From positions 1-9,526 of the forward strand of contig JBBQBQ010000126.1 in the NCBI GenBank assembly GCA_038317685.1: a stretch of DNA of 9,526 bases, given 5' to 3'. The stretch comes from JBBQBQ01 sp038317685. GTDB taxonomy: Bacteria > Desulfobacterota > Desulfuromonadia > Desulfuromonadales > DDH964. Numbering within the stretch: position 1 is the first letter of the stretch; each line of letters opens with the position of its first letter. The position numbers and the translations under genes were made by a program. Shown piece after piece: positions 1-7,328 of the stretch. The notes below the pieces were generated by a model, which saw nothing but the letters and a program-made list of their open reading frames with translations, searched no databases and was not told where the DNA came from.

Positions 1-21
1 ACCCGGTTCAACCCTCCTGCT

Positions 22-59
22 ACGACAGCGGCCGTCCCGATGGGGGCGGCCGCTGTCGT
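22..59 (+). terminator. Strong hairpin, probable intrinsic terminator between convergent genes
   Basis: Bases 22-38 pair with 43-59 around a four-base GATG loop. This gives a 17-bp stem with one G-U pair (35/46), of which the outer 13 bp (22-34 with 47-59) are perfect. On the plus strand it is followed by a short T-run and, after a gap, a second one, so it best terminates a plus-strand gene that ends left of the window. It also lies 18 bases past the pfkA stop codon and may serve pfkA from the other side, but no T-run follows in that direction. The stem is read directly; the direction and two-sided use are inferred. Confidence 0.65.
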
Positions 60-77
60 TTGAGCAGAGTTTTCCGT

Positions 78-1040
78 TCAATAACCCAGAACCGCCGCCA
101 GCCGCAGGATGGAGGCGTCGATGGGGCGTCGACCGGCCTCGATGACGACCTCCAGATCGGTGGTCTGGAGCTTGTTGCTGGTCAGGCCGAGCATCCGGCC
201 GCCTTCTCCGGCAAGGAGTGCTTCGACCGCCGCCACTCCGAATCGGGCTGCGAGGAGACGGTCGAAAACCGTCGGTGAGCCGCCGCGCTGGTAATGTCCG
301 AGGACCATGATGCGGGTCTCGAAACCGATGCTGTCCTTGATCCGGTCGGCAAAGTCCTGGGCGCGGCCAACCCCTTCGGCGACCATGATCAGCGAGTTGT
401 CACGTCCCTCCCGGAAGCGCCGGCGAAGAATTGAGCAGATCTCCTCCAGATCGAAGGGAACCTCAGGGATCAGGGCGAATTCAGCGCCGCAGGCAATGGC
501 CGAGGTGATGGCCAGATAGCCGCAGTTGCGGCCCATGGTTTCGACCACAAAGGTCCGGTCATGGGAGGACGCGGTATCCTTCAGGCAATCGACGGCATGG
601 ACGATGTTGTTCAGGGCGGTATCAACTCCGAGGGACATGTCGGTGCAGGGGATGTCGTTGTCGATGGAGGCCGGAATGCCCATGACCGGAAACCCCAGCC
701 GGTGGAGAGCGAGGGCCCCGCGCAGAGACCCGTCGCCGCCGATGACCACCAGGCCTTCGATCCCCCGCTGACGCAGCTGCTCCATGGCCTTCGTCAGACC
801 TTCAGGGGTGAACATCTCCTGACAGCGGGCGCTCTGCAGGAAGGTTCCTCCCCGCTGCAGGACGCCACTGACCGATTTGGTCGTCAGCATTTCGCCGAGC
901 CCTTCGAGCAGGCCGCGATAGCCCTTCTGGATGCCGACGACGTCCACGCCACGCGCCAGGGCGGCGCGCACCACCCCGCGTAACGCGGCATTCATCCCCG
1001 AGCAGTCCCCGCCGCTGGTGAGCACGGCAATCCGTCGCAT
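78..1040 (-). CDS. pfkA: ATP-dependent 6-phosphofructokinase (group I, PfkA)
   Basis: Cytoplasmic glycolytic enzyme that phosphorylates fructose 6-phosphate to fructose 1,6-bisphosphate. The protein is 320 residues, the same length as E. coli PfkA, and aligns almost without gaps. The N-terminal nucleotide loop TSGGDCSGMN is at 8-17 and GGDGS at 101-105. Gly104 is the residue that marks ATP users (pyrophosphate-dependent enzymes have Asp there). The catalytic segment SIDND at 125-129 keeps Asp127 and Asp129. Arg162 and Met169-Gly170-Arg171 of the sugar-phosphate site are present, as is QRGGSP near the C-terminus. The oddity is PASIDND where E. coli has PGTIDND, i.e. Ala124 and Ser125. Ser keeps the hydroxyl; Ala is not the Lys of pyrophosphate-dependent enzymes, so ATP use is still the best call. 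The start is supported by an AAAGGAAA ribosome site at 1048-1055 (minus strand). It is divergent from lon; I could not pick a convincing pfkA promoter. Confidence 0.95.
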   Translation of the reverse strand: MRRIAVLTSGGDCSGMNAALRGVVRAALARGVDVVGIQKGYRGLLEGLGEMLTTKSVSGVLQRGGTFLQSARCQEMFTPEGLTKAMEQLRQRGIEGLVVIGGDGSLRGALALHRLGFPVMGIPASIDNDIPCTDMSLGVDTALNNIVHAVDCLKDTASSHDRTFVVETMGRNCGYLAITSAIACGAEFALIPEVPFDLEEICSILRRRFREGRDNSLIMVAEGVGRAQDFADRIKDSIGFETRIMVLGHYQRGGSPTVFDRLLAARFGVAAVEALLAGEGGRMLGLTSNKLQTTDLEVVIEAGRRPIDASILRLAAVLGY

Positions 1041-1121
1041 CGATCAATTTCCTTTCGTCAGCCCGCTGCCGAGCCTTCCAGAGTTAAACATTCTTTCCAG
1101 CACCGGCCCCCTGGCCGGGTC

Positions 1122-1149
1122 TTGACTCGTCCGGCCCCATTGCTATCCT
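1122..1149 (+). promoter_or_regulatory. Probable sigma70 promoter of lon (extended -10)
   Basis: A -35 box TTGACT (1122-1127) is followed after 16 bases by TATCCT (1144-1149), with an upstream TG at 1141-1142 forming an extended -10. Transcription would start near 1156, leaving about 50 bases of leader before the lon start at 1207. It lies in the divergent pfkA-lon region. A CCCCATTG at 1135-1142 resembles the heat-shock sigma32 -10 element, but the nearest CTTGA-type -35 is only about 7 bases upstream, too close for that class. Confidence 0.6.
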
Positions 1150-1206
1150 TGACCAAAGACGCCGGGATAAACACTCTGGTTGAATGCCCGGTAAGAAGAG
1201 TCCCTG

Positions 1207-3582
1207 ATGATAGGTTCCTTACCCGTCCCCACCATGCTGCCGATCTACCCGATGCGCGAACAAGTCCTCTTCCCGCATATGGTCTTTCCGCTCTTTGTGA
1301 AGTCCGGGGAGATGCCCCTGCTTGACGAGGCACTGCGCGGCGACCACTTGCTGGGAGTCGTCACCTGTTTCTCCACTGAGGGCGACTGCCGCTGGGAGGA
1401 ACTGGCCCGGATCGGGACCTTGTGCCGGATCAACAGCATCTTCCGCTTTCCTGACGGCGGCTGCAAGGTGGTAATTGAAGGCCTGCAACGGATTCGCCTG
1501 CAGGATTGCCGGCTGTCCTCCCCTTATATTCTGGCCCATTGCGAGGCGGTGACCGAGATCGACACCCGGGGCCTGGTTGCCGAGGCCTTGGTGCAAAGTG
1601 TCAACGCCCTTCTGAAAATCTCACTGGCCTATGGCCGGCCTCTCCCCGGCGATGTGCTGAAGATGATCGACCAGATCGAGGACCCTGGCCGCCTCGGCGA
1701 TCTGGTGGCGGTCTATCTCAACCTCGACATGCGGGAACAGCAGAGGATCCTGGAAATCGTCGATGCCGTGGAACGATTGAAGGAAGTCTACCTGCTCCTG
1801 ACCGGGGAGGTGCAGAAACTTCAGGTTCGCGGAGAGATCCAATCGGAAGTCACCAAACGACTGGGTCGGACCCAGAAGGAATTTCTTCTCAAGGAGCAGA
1901 TGCGGCAGATTCAGGAAGAACTCGGCCACGATGACCCGCGCGTCTCTGAAATCAACGAACTTCGGCATCGCATCGATCAGGCGGGGATGCCCGAGGTGGT
2001 ACGCAACATCGCCGAAAAGGAACAGGCACGGTTGGAACGGATCAACCCCGGGTCGCCGGAATATACGGTGGCGCGCACCTACCTTGACTACCTCTGTTCG
2101 GTCCCCTGGGTGCGTTCGACCAACGATTCCCTTGATATCGCCGCCGCCCAGCGGGTCCTCGATGAAGACCACTACGACCTGCGGGAGGTCAAGGAGCGAA
2201 TCCTCGAATACCTGGCGGTCCGATCGCTGAAGGCCACCACCCGGGGACCGATCCTCTGCTTCGTCGGCCCCCCTGGGGTCGGGAAGACCTCTCTGGGTCG
2301 TTCCATCGCCCGTGCCATGGGGCGCAAGTTTATTCGCATTTCCCTTGGGGGGATGAAGGATGAGGCCGAAATCCGGGGTCACCGGCGGACCTATATTGGG
2401 GCGTTACCGGGGCGCATCATCCAGGAAATCTGCCGGTCCGAGGCCAACAACCCGGTTTTTATGCTCGACGAAGTCGACAAGATCGGCCAGGATTTTCGGG
2501 GCGATCCCTCCTCGGCCCTGCTGGAAGTCCTCGACCCGGAACAGAACAATACCTTTACCGATCATTATCTTGATGTTCCTTTCGATCTCTCGCGGGTCAT
2601 GTTTATCACGACTGCCAATGTCCTCGATCCGATTCCGCCAGCCTTGCGGGACCGAATGGAGGTGATCCGGCTGTCGGGGTACAGTGACGAGGAGAAGGAA
2701 GCCATTGCCTTCCGATATTTGATCCCCAAACAACTTGAGGAAAACGGGTTGCAGCGTCATCCCTTGAACTTCGAGGCGGCAGCGGTCCTCAAAGTGATCA
2801 AGGACTACACGCGCGAGGCTGGGGTGCGCAACCTGGAGCGGCAACTCGCCGCTTTATGCCGGAAAGTGGCCAAGACCCTCGCTCAAGGTCAAGCCTCCCG
2901 ACAAAAGATCGATGCTGCGGTGGTTGAGGAGCTTCTCGGATCGCGGAAATTTTTCATCGATGTCGCCAGCGAGGAAGACCGGGTCGGCGTCGTGACCGGG
3001 CTGGCCTGGACCGAGGCCGGGGGCGATATCATCTTTGTGGAAGCGTCGCGGATGAGCGGGAAGAAGGATTTGCTGCTGACCGGCAGTCTCGGCGAAGTGA
3101 TGCAGGAATCGGCCAAGACCGCCCTTTCCTATGTGCGCGCCCATGCCGGGGAGTTCGGAATCGACCCGGGATTCTTTGAGGGGAGCGATCTCCATATTCA
3201 CGTCCCCTCCGGGGCGATTCCGAAGGATGGTCCCTCGGCCGGATTGACCATGGCGATGGCCCTGGTCTCCCTGCTGACCGGTCGACCGGCCCGACGTGAT
3301 GTGGCAATGACCGGAGAGTTGACCCTTTCAGGGCGGATTCTGCCGATCGGCGGAGTCAAGGAGAAGGTCCTGGCCGCCAAACGAGCCGGGGTGAAGACCG
3401 TCCTTCTCCCCGAACGCAATCGTGAGAATCTGCAGGATGTCGAAGCCTCGATCCGTAAGGAGATCCGCCTCGAACTGGTCGACAACCTTCACCAGGTGGC
3501 CGAGCAGACCCTCCTTCCTCCCCCCCGGCCGATCCTTCTGCAGCCGCAGGAAGGGGACGGGATCTTTCTTTCAAACCGTTGA
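1207..3582 (+). CDS. lon: ATP-dependent protease La (LonA)
   Basis: Cytoplasmic AAA+ serine protease that unfolds and degrades damaged and some regulatory proteins. The 791-residue protein is full length (E. coli Lon has 784). The N-terminal substrate-recognition domain covers about residues 9-200, starting with the typical LPIYPMREQVLFPHMVFPLF stretch. A coiled-coil linker spans about 200-275. The AAA+ module has Walker A GPPGVGKT at 354-361, Walker B with Asp421-Glu422, sensor-1 Asn471 and a sensor-2 type Arg541. The C-terminal protease domain has PKDGPSAG at 672-679, with catalytic Ser677, and GGVKEK with Lys720. The 43-residue Ser-Lys spacing matches the E. coli Ser679-Lys722 dyad. About 20 residues beyond the protease domain are proline-rich and variable. 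The ATG at 1207 has a weak purine-rich site (AAGAAGAG, 1193-1200); a later ATG at 1234 has none. It is likely stress-regulated as in other bacteria, but only a sigma70-like promoter is visible. Confidence 0.97.
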   Translation: MIGSLPVPTMLPIYPMREQVLFPHMVFPLFVKSGEMPLLDEALRGDHLLGVVTCFSTEGDCRWEELARIGTLCRINSIFRFPDGGCKVVIEGLQRIRLQDCRLSSPYILAHCEAVTEIDTRGLVAEALVQSVNALLKISLAYGRPLPGDVLKMIDQIEDPGRLGDLVAVYLNLDMREQQRILEIVDAVERLKEVYLLLTGEVQKLQVRGEIQSEVTKRLGRTQKEFLLKEQMRQIQEELGHDDPRVSEINELRHRIDQAGMPEVVRNIAEKEQARLERINPGSPEYTVARTYLDYLCSVPWVRSTNDSLDIAAAQRVLDEDHYDLREVKERILEYLAVRSLKATTRGPILCFVGPPGVGKTSLGRSIARAMGRKFIRISLGGMKDEAEIRGHRRTYIGALPGRIIQEICRSEANNPVFMLDEVDKIGQDFRGDPSSALLEVLDPEQNNTFTDHYLDVPFDLSRVMFITTANVLDPIPPALRDRMEVIRLSGYSDEEKEAIAFRYLIPKQLEENGLQRHPLNFEAAAVLKVIKDYTREAGVRNLERQLAALCRKVAKTLAQGQASRQKIDAAVVEELLGSRKFFIDVASEEDRVGVVTGLAWTEAGGDIIFVEASRMSGKKDLLLTGSLGEVMQESAKTALSYVRAHAGEFGIDPGFFEGSDLHIHVPSGAIPKDGPSAGLTMAMALVSLLTGRPARRDVAMTGELTLSGRILPIGGVKEKVLAAKRAGVKTVLLPERNRENLQDVEASIRKEIRLELVDNLHQVAEQTLLPPPRPILLQPQEGDGIFLSNR

Positions 3583-3591
3583 GTTGACCCC

Positions 3592-3620
3592 TCGACCCTG
3601 ACCGCGACCCGGTGTATACT
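3592..3620 (+). promoter_or_regulatory. Probable sigma70 promoter for the M16 peptidase pair
   Basis: TCGACC (3592-3597) and TATACT (3615-3620) are separated by 17 bases, the ideal spacing. The -10 matches five of six consensus positions and the -35 four of six. The start of transcription would be near 3627, giving a leader of about 44 bases. No terminator-like hairpin lies between lon and this site, so read-through from lon may also feed the M16 genes. A better-looking TTGACC at 3584 is 25 bases from the -10, too far. Confidence 0.55.
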
Positions 3621-3670
3621 CCCCCCCTCGGTAAAGGTCCATCTTTTTATCTCACTGAAGGAATTTTTTG

Positions 3671-5164
3671 ATGCGGTCCCTCCTGAAAAAATCCCTCACG
3701 ATCGCCTTCGGCCTGTGGCTCATGGCTGCCACGGCCGGCGCCGAACCGTTGGCCGACAAGGTGCGAGAACATACTCTGGCCAACGGACTCAAGCTTTTGG
3801 TCGTCGAACGCCACGACGCGCCGACTTTCTCTGCCTACCTGACCCTCGGAGTCGGCGCCGTCAACGAAACCAGTAGCGACCGGGGGGTTGCCCACCTCCT
3901 GGAACATATGCTCTTCAAGGGGACCAAGACGATCGGTACCCGCGATTGGTCGAAGGAGGAACCGTTGCTGGCCAGGATCGAGGGGGTCGGCAGCGCCATC
4001 GATGCCATCAAGGACCGCGCCGGAGTCGATCCTGCCGAAGTGCAACGGTTGCAGAGAGAGCTCGCTGCCCTTCAGAAAAAACATCAACAATTGGTGGTTA
4101 AAGACGAGCTTTCCCGTATCTATTCGGAAAACGGCGGGGTCGGATACAATGCTTATACCAGCAAGGATCTGACCACCTATCTGGTCTCCCTGCCGGCCAA
4201 TAAATTGGAACTCTGGGCGGCTCTGGAAGCCGATCGGATGCAGAATGCGGTGTTGCGGGAATTCTACACCGAACGGGATGTGGTTCGCGAGGAGCGGCGC
4301 CGTTCCTACGAAACCAGCCCGAGCGGAATGCTCTACGAAAATCTTTTGGCCAATGCCTTTACCGTCCATCCCTACCGTAATCCGATCATCGGCTGGGATT
4401 CGGATATCGCCCACCTCTCCCTGGCTGAAACCCGTGACTTTCTGAAGTCCTATTACGCACCGGCCAATACCGTCATCGCTCTCGTCGGGGATCTCGATTT
4501 TTCGACGACCGTTGCCCTCGTCGAGCGCTATTTCGGATTGATCCCCCCCGGGATCAAGGTGCCGCCGGTGACCGTTGTCGAACCGTCCCAGCACGGGGAA
4601 AAACGCATCAGGGTCAGCTTCGACGCCGAGCCGCAGTTGGCCATCGCCTACCACAAGCCGACCCTTCCCGACCGGGATGACTACGTCTTCGACCTCATCG
4701 ACCTGATCCTCAGCCAGGGGCGCTCCTCGCGTCTTTACCGGTCCCTCGTCGTCGACCAGCAGCTGGCCACCTCCGTGTCCACCAGCGGCGCTCCGGGCTC
4801 CCGCTATCCGAACCTCTTCGTGATCAATGCCGTCCCCCGCTATCCCCATACGCCGGGGGAGGTGGAGAAGGCGATCTATGCAGAGCTCCAGCGGCTCGCC
4901 ACCGAACCGGTGACGGCAGACGAGTTGGAGCGAGCTCGCAACCGGTTGCGCACCGACCGGTTACGGCATCTGCAGGGGAACGGGGGCCTGGCCGAGATGT
5001 TAAGCTATTACCAGAGTATCGCCGGCAATTGGCGCTATCTCGTCGATTACGACGAGGTGGTGGCGGGGATCGGTCCGGAGGAGATTCTGGCGGCTGCGGC
5101 CCGCTACCTGACGCCGGCCAATCGCACCGTGGCTGTTCTCGGCAAGGAAGGAGGACTGGAATGA
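3671..5164 (+). CDS. Secreted M16 zinc metallopeptidase (catalytic, HXXEH-bearing subunit)
   Basis: Insulinase/pitrilysin-type peptidase of 497 residues, expected to act in the periplasm. A signal peptide is clear: basic start, hydrophobic core about 8-20, likely cleavage after AGA at about residue 24. The inverted zinc motif HLLEH gives ligands His75 and His79 with catalytic Glu78. The third ligand is Glu207 in the ERDVVREE segment. The gap between the two parts is about 50 residues longer than usual, filled by a charged helical segment at about 95-150. NAYTSKD at 160-166 follows, as in other M16 enzymes. A C-terminal M16 domain begins near 245 but has Val360 and Thr367 where the substrate-binding Arg and Tyr would be expected. 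The ATG at 3671 is chosen over a TTG one codon earlier, with AAGGA at 3658-3662. The stop overlaps the next start by four bases (ATGA). The downstream gene is its likely partner. Substrate unknown. Confidence 0.92.
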   Translation: MRSLLKKSLTIAFGLWLMAATAGAEPLADKVREHTLANGLKLLVVERHDAPTFSAYLTLGVGAVNETSSDRGVAHLLEHMLFKGTKTIGTRDWSKEEPLLARIEGVGSAIDAIKDRAGVDPAEVQRLQRELAALQKKHQQLVVKDELSRIYSENGGVGYNAYTSKDLTTYLVSLPANKLELWAALEADRMQNAVLREFYTERDVVREERRRSYETSPSGMLYENLLANAFTVHPYRNPIIGWDSDIAHLSLAETRDFLKSYYAPANTVIALVGDLDFSTTVALVERYFGLIPPGIKVPPVTVVEPSQHGEKRIRVSFDAEPQLAIAYHKPTLPDRDDYVFDLIDLILSQGRSSRLYRSLVVDQQLATSVSTSGAPGSRYPNLFVINAVPRYPHTPGEVEKAIYAELQRLATEPVTADELERARNRLRTDRLRHLQGNGGLAEMLSYYQSIAGNWRYLVDYDEVVAGIGPEEILAAAARYLTPANRTVAVLGKEGGLE

Positions 5165-6582
5165 GCCGCCGACTCGGAGGTCTGTTGCTGGTCGGTCTGG
5201 TGTCGCTCCTGGTTTCCTGTGCGCCCCCGGCGGCCACCCGTCCCGACCGCTTGACCTTCCCGCCGTTGACCTTTCAGGTGCCGGCGGTCGAAAGAGTTCT
5301 GCTGCCGGGCGGGATCCGTCTCTACCTCAAGGAAGATCACGAACTGCCACTGGTGCGCATCACCGCGCTGGTCGGCGCCGGTGATATCGGCGATCCTGCT
5401 GATAAGACCGGCCAGGGGGGGCTTTTCGCCGCCCTGCTTCGCACCGGCGGCGCTGGGGACCGTTCTCCCGAAGCCCTTGACGATGAGATCGAAAGGCTGG
5501 CCGCCGACCTGACCGTCGCCACCGATACCTATGCCACGACCTGCGACCTGTCGTTGCGCAGCGCCGATCTGCAGACCGCCCTGGGACTCCTGGCCGATCT
5601 GCTGCGTCGCCCCCGATTTGATGCCGGTCGTCTCGAACTCGCTCGCCGCCAGGCCGTGGAGGGAATCCGTCGCCAGGACGACAAACCTGGCGCAATCGCC
5701 CAGCGAACCCTGCGCCGGGCGGTTTATGGCGATCACCCATTTGGCCGCACGGCGACGGTGGAAACCGTCGGCGCTATCACCCGTGACGACCTCCTCGAAT
5801 TCCAACGGCGCTTCATCACCCCCGACAACCTTTGGCTGGCGATCAGCGGCGATTTCGACCGGGCCCAACTTCTCGATGGGCTGAACCGGGTCTTCGGCGA
5901 CTGGACGGCCGGCCCGGCCCCCCGTCAGGAACTCCCCCCGGTCGGGATGGCACCTCCCTCGGCGGTTTGGGTCGCAGACAAAAATATCCCACAGACGACG
6001 GTTCTGTTGGGAGAAGTGGGGATCGCCAAGGATGCTCCTGACCTGGAGGCGACCCGGGTCATGAATTACATCCTCGGTGGCGGTGGATTCAATTCCCGGT
6101 TGATGCGCGAAATTCGTTCCAATCGGGGCCTGGCCTATTCGGTCTATTCCTACTTTCAGGTCGGAAGGCGCCTGCCGGGTCCCTTTATCGCCGGCACCGA
6201 GACCAAAAGTTCCTCCACCCTCGCAGTGGTCAAACTTCTGCAGGAGGAGATGGAACGGATGCGCCGGGACCCTGTTACGGTAGCCGAGTTGCACCTGGCT
6301 CAGGAGAGTCTGATCAATTCTTTCGTCTTTGCCTTTACCGACAGCCATGAGGTGGTGAGCCAGCAGTTGCGCCTCGATTTCTACGGTTATCCCTCCGATT
6401 ACCTGCAAGGCTATCGGGACCGGGTGGCTTCCGTGACCACGGCGGAGGTGCTGCAGGCGGCCCGGGATCATCTTCATCCTGAGCGGCAGGCGGTGGTCCT
6501 GGTCGGCCGGGTGAGCGATTTTGATGAAGCACCCGCCGACCTCGGCCTCCCGGTCGAAACCGTGGCGCCGATCGCCCATTGA
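5161..6582 (+). CDS. M16-family lipoprotein lacking the zinc site (R/Y-pair subunit)
   Basis: A 473-residue M16 homologue that is probably the non-catalytic partner of the preceding peptidase. The N-terminus is a lipoprotein signal, with lipobox LVSC and lipidated Cys20. The next residue is Ala rather than Asp, which by the E. coli sorting rule suggests the outer membrane. Two M16 domains follow (about 45-250 and 260-450). Where the zinc motif should be, the sequence reads GLFAA (87-91), so both His and the Glu are absent; a Glu remains at 167 in the AVEGIR helix. The second domain has REIRSNRGLAYSVY, where Arg319 and Tyr326 are seven residues apart, like the Arg824/Tyr831 substrate-binding pair of human insulin-degrading enzyme. 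The start is fixed by AAGGAGG at 5148-5154 and by the lipobox position; the frame is open to 5029, but that would bury the signal. The ATGA overlap implies translational coupling. Confidence 0.9.
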   Translation: MSRRLGGLLLVGLVSLLVSCAPPAATRPDRLTFPPLTFQVPAVERVLLPGGIRLYLKEDHELPLVRITALVGAGDIGDPADKTGQGGLFAALLRTGGAGDRSPEALDDEIERLAADLTVATDTYATTCDLSLRSADLQTALGLLADLLRRPRFDAGRLELARRQAVEGIRRQDDKPGAIAQRTLRRAVYGDHPFGRTATVETVGAITRDDLLEFQRRFITPDNLWLAISGDFDRAQLLDGLNRVFGDWTAGPAPRQELPPVGMAPPSAVWVADKNIPQTTVLLGEVGIAKDAPDLEATRVMNYILGGGGFNSRLMREIRSNRGLAYSVYSYFQVGRRLPGPFIAGTETKSSSTLAVVKLLQEEMERMRRDPVTVAELHLAQESLINSFVFAFTDSHEVVSQQLRLDFYGYPSDYLQGYRDRVASVTTAEVLQAARDHLHPERQAVVLVGRVSDFDEAPADLGLPVETVAPIAH

Positions 6583-6599
6583 CCTTTGCGCGAGGTTGC

Positions 6600-6683
6600 G
6601 TGGATCTATTTTTCGCCTTTGCCCAGCAGCTCTTTATCATTATCGACCGGGTCGCCGGCGTCCCGGGAGTCTTCCCCTCATGA
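6600..6683 (+). CDS. Possible 27-residue hydrophobic micro-ORF upstream of the Cys-rich gene
   Basis: A GTG-started frame of 27 codons fills nearly all of the gap after the second M16 gene. It has a GAGG at 6592-6595 four bases before the start, and its stop overlaps the next ATG as ATGA (6680-6683). The product has Phe/Ile-rich patches (DLFFAFAQQLFIIIDRVAG) and no recognised domain. Third codon positions are mostly G or C, as in the real genes here, but so short a frame could arise by chance. It may act only as a leader coupling translation to the next gene. I do not assign a function. Confidence 0.25.
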   Translation: MDLFFAFAQQLFIIIDRVAGVPGVFPS

Positions 6684-7243
6684 CCAGGAATATTTCCCTC
6701 TGGCGACAGGAAATCGCCGGTTTGTTGCAGCCCTACCACCAACTCGTCGCCAAGGCCGACAGCCATGCCTTCGCCGTCGTCGAGAACCATGGGGAACAGA
6801 TCGCTTGTCGCCCCGGCTGTTGCGATTGCTGTCGGTTGCAGACCGTCTTTGCCGTCGAAGCGATGGTTTTGGCCTTGGCTCTCGAAGACCTGCCGCCGGA
6901 GGAGCTGACGGCCTTGCAGGCGGAGGTGCGGACGGTGGAGGATGGGGAATGCCCACTCCTTCAGGGTGGGCTCTGCCGCATCTACGCGGCGCGGCCATTG
7001 ATTTGCCGCACTCATGGGTTGCCCCTCCTGGTCGAGGACGAGGAGGGGCGGCGGATCGATTACTGTCCGCAAAATTTCCAGGGGGTCACGACCTTGTCGG
7101 GAGAATCGGTCCTCGATCTCGATCGCCTGAATTTGCTTCTCGCCGCGGTCAATCGTCAATTCCTCGGTGCATGGGAGGAGCAGGGGGGGCGACCCTTGCC
7201 GGAACGGCTTACCCTGGCCGCCGTAGTTCGTTTGCAACTGTAA
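6680..7243 (+). CDS. YkgJ/CxxCxxCC-type putative zinc/iron-chelating protein
   Basis: A cytoplasmic protein of 187 residues with no signal peptide or membrane segment. It has the cysteine pattern of the UPF0153/YkgJ family (Pfam CxxCxxCC, putative Zn- or Fe-binding). The cluster CRPGCCDCC places Cys at 43, 47, 48, 50 and 51. Further cysteines are at 91 and 99, at 109 in the family-typical IYAARPLICR segment (101-110), and at 129 in YCPQNF. The molecular function of this family is not established. The ATG at 6680 has GGGAG at 6665-6669 ten bases upstream and overlaps the stop of a micro-ORF. The frame is open further upstream to 6521, inside the M16 gene, but the Arg/Pro-rich extension looks non-coding and the family begins close to the chosen start. 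The gap of 97 bases after the M16 gene has no terminator, so it may be co-transcribed. Confidence 0.85.
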   Translation: MTRNISLWRQEIAGLLQPYHQLVAKADSHAFAVVENHGEQIACRPGCCDCCRLQTVFAVEAMVLALALEDLPPEELTALQAEVRTVEDGECPLLQGGLCRIYAARPLICRTHGLPLLVEDEEGRRIDYCPQNFQGVTTLSGESVLDLDRLNLLLAAVNRQFLGAWEEQGGRPLPERLTLAAVVRLQL

Positions 7244-7258
7244 AAAATTACTGGAATA

Positions 7259-7286
7259 TTGCATCGGCCCAGGTTTGTGTTCTAAT
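7259..7286 (+). promoter_or_regulatory. Probable sigma70 promoter of the DUF948-YtxH unit (extended -10)
   Basis: TTGCAT (7259-7264) and TCTAAT (7281-7286) are 16 bases apart, with TG at 7278-7279 making an extended -10. Transcription would begin near 7293, about 36 bases before the ATG at 7329. The surrounding bases are noticeably AT-richer than the flanking genes. The placement also argues that the DUF948 gene starts at 7329 and not at the in-frame ATG at 7275, which would overlap the promoter. Confidence 0.6.
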
Positions 7287-7328
7287 TGTCCCAGAGCTTT
7301 ACGGAACAAATTCGGTTCAGGAGGGAAC

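Noticed and set aside
1121..1142. Sigma32-type heat-shock promoter for lon (CTTGACT and CCCCATTG)
   Set aside because: The two boxes are about 7 bases apart, whereas heat-shock promoters need about 13-15. The overlapping TTGACT-16-TATCCT pair with TG extension is a better fit to sigma70.
3584..3612. Repeated GACC words after lon as a possible operator
   Set aside because: The spacing is irregular (about 6-7 bases) and the region is C-rich; no inverted symmetry is visible, so simple composition explains it.
3647..4849. 400-codon open frame on the minus strand
   Set aside because: Antisense to the zinc-bearing M16 gene; its Gly/Asp/Gly-rich product shows no domain and it has no plausible gene context.
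5029..5160. Upstream extension of the M16 lipoprotein gene
   Set aside because: This would add 44 Gly/Arg-rich residues before the lipoprotein signal, burying it, and ignores the strong AAGGAGG before the ATG at 5161.
5104..6579. 491-codon open frame on the minus strand
   Set aside because: It lies fully antisense to the M16 lipoprotein gene, which has clear domains, lipobox and ribosome site. The antisense product has no recognisable motif; long antisense frames are expected in GC-rich DNA.
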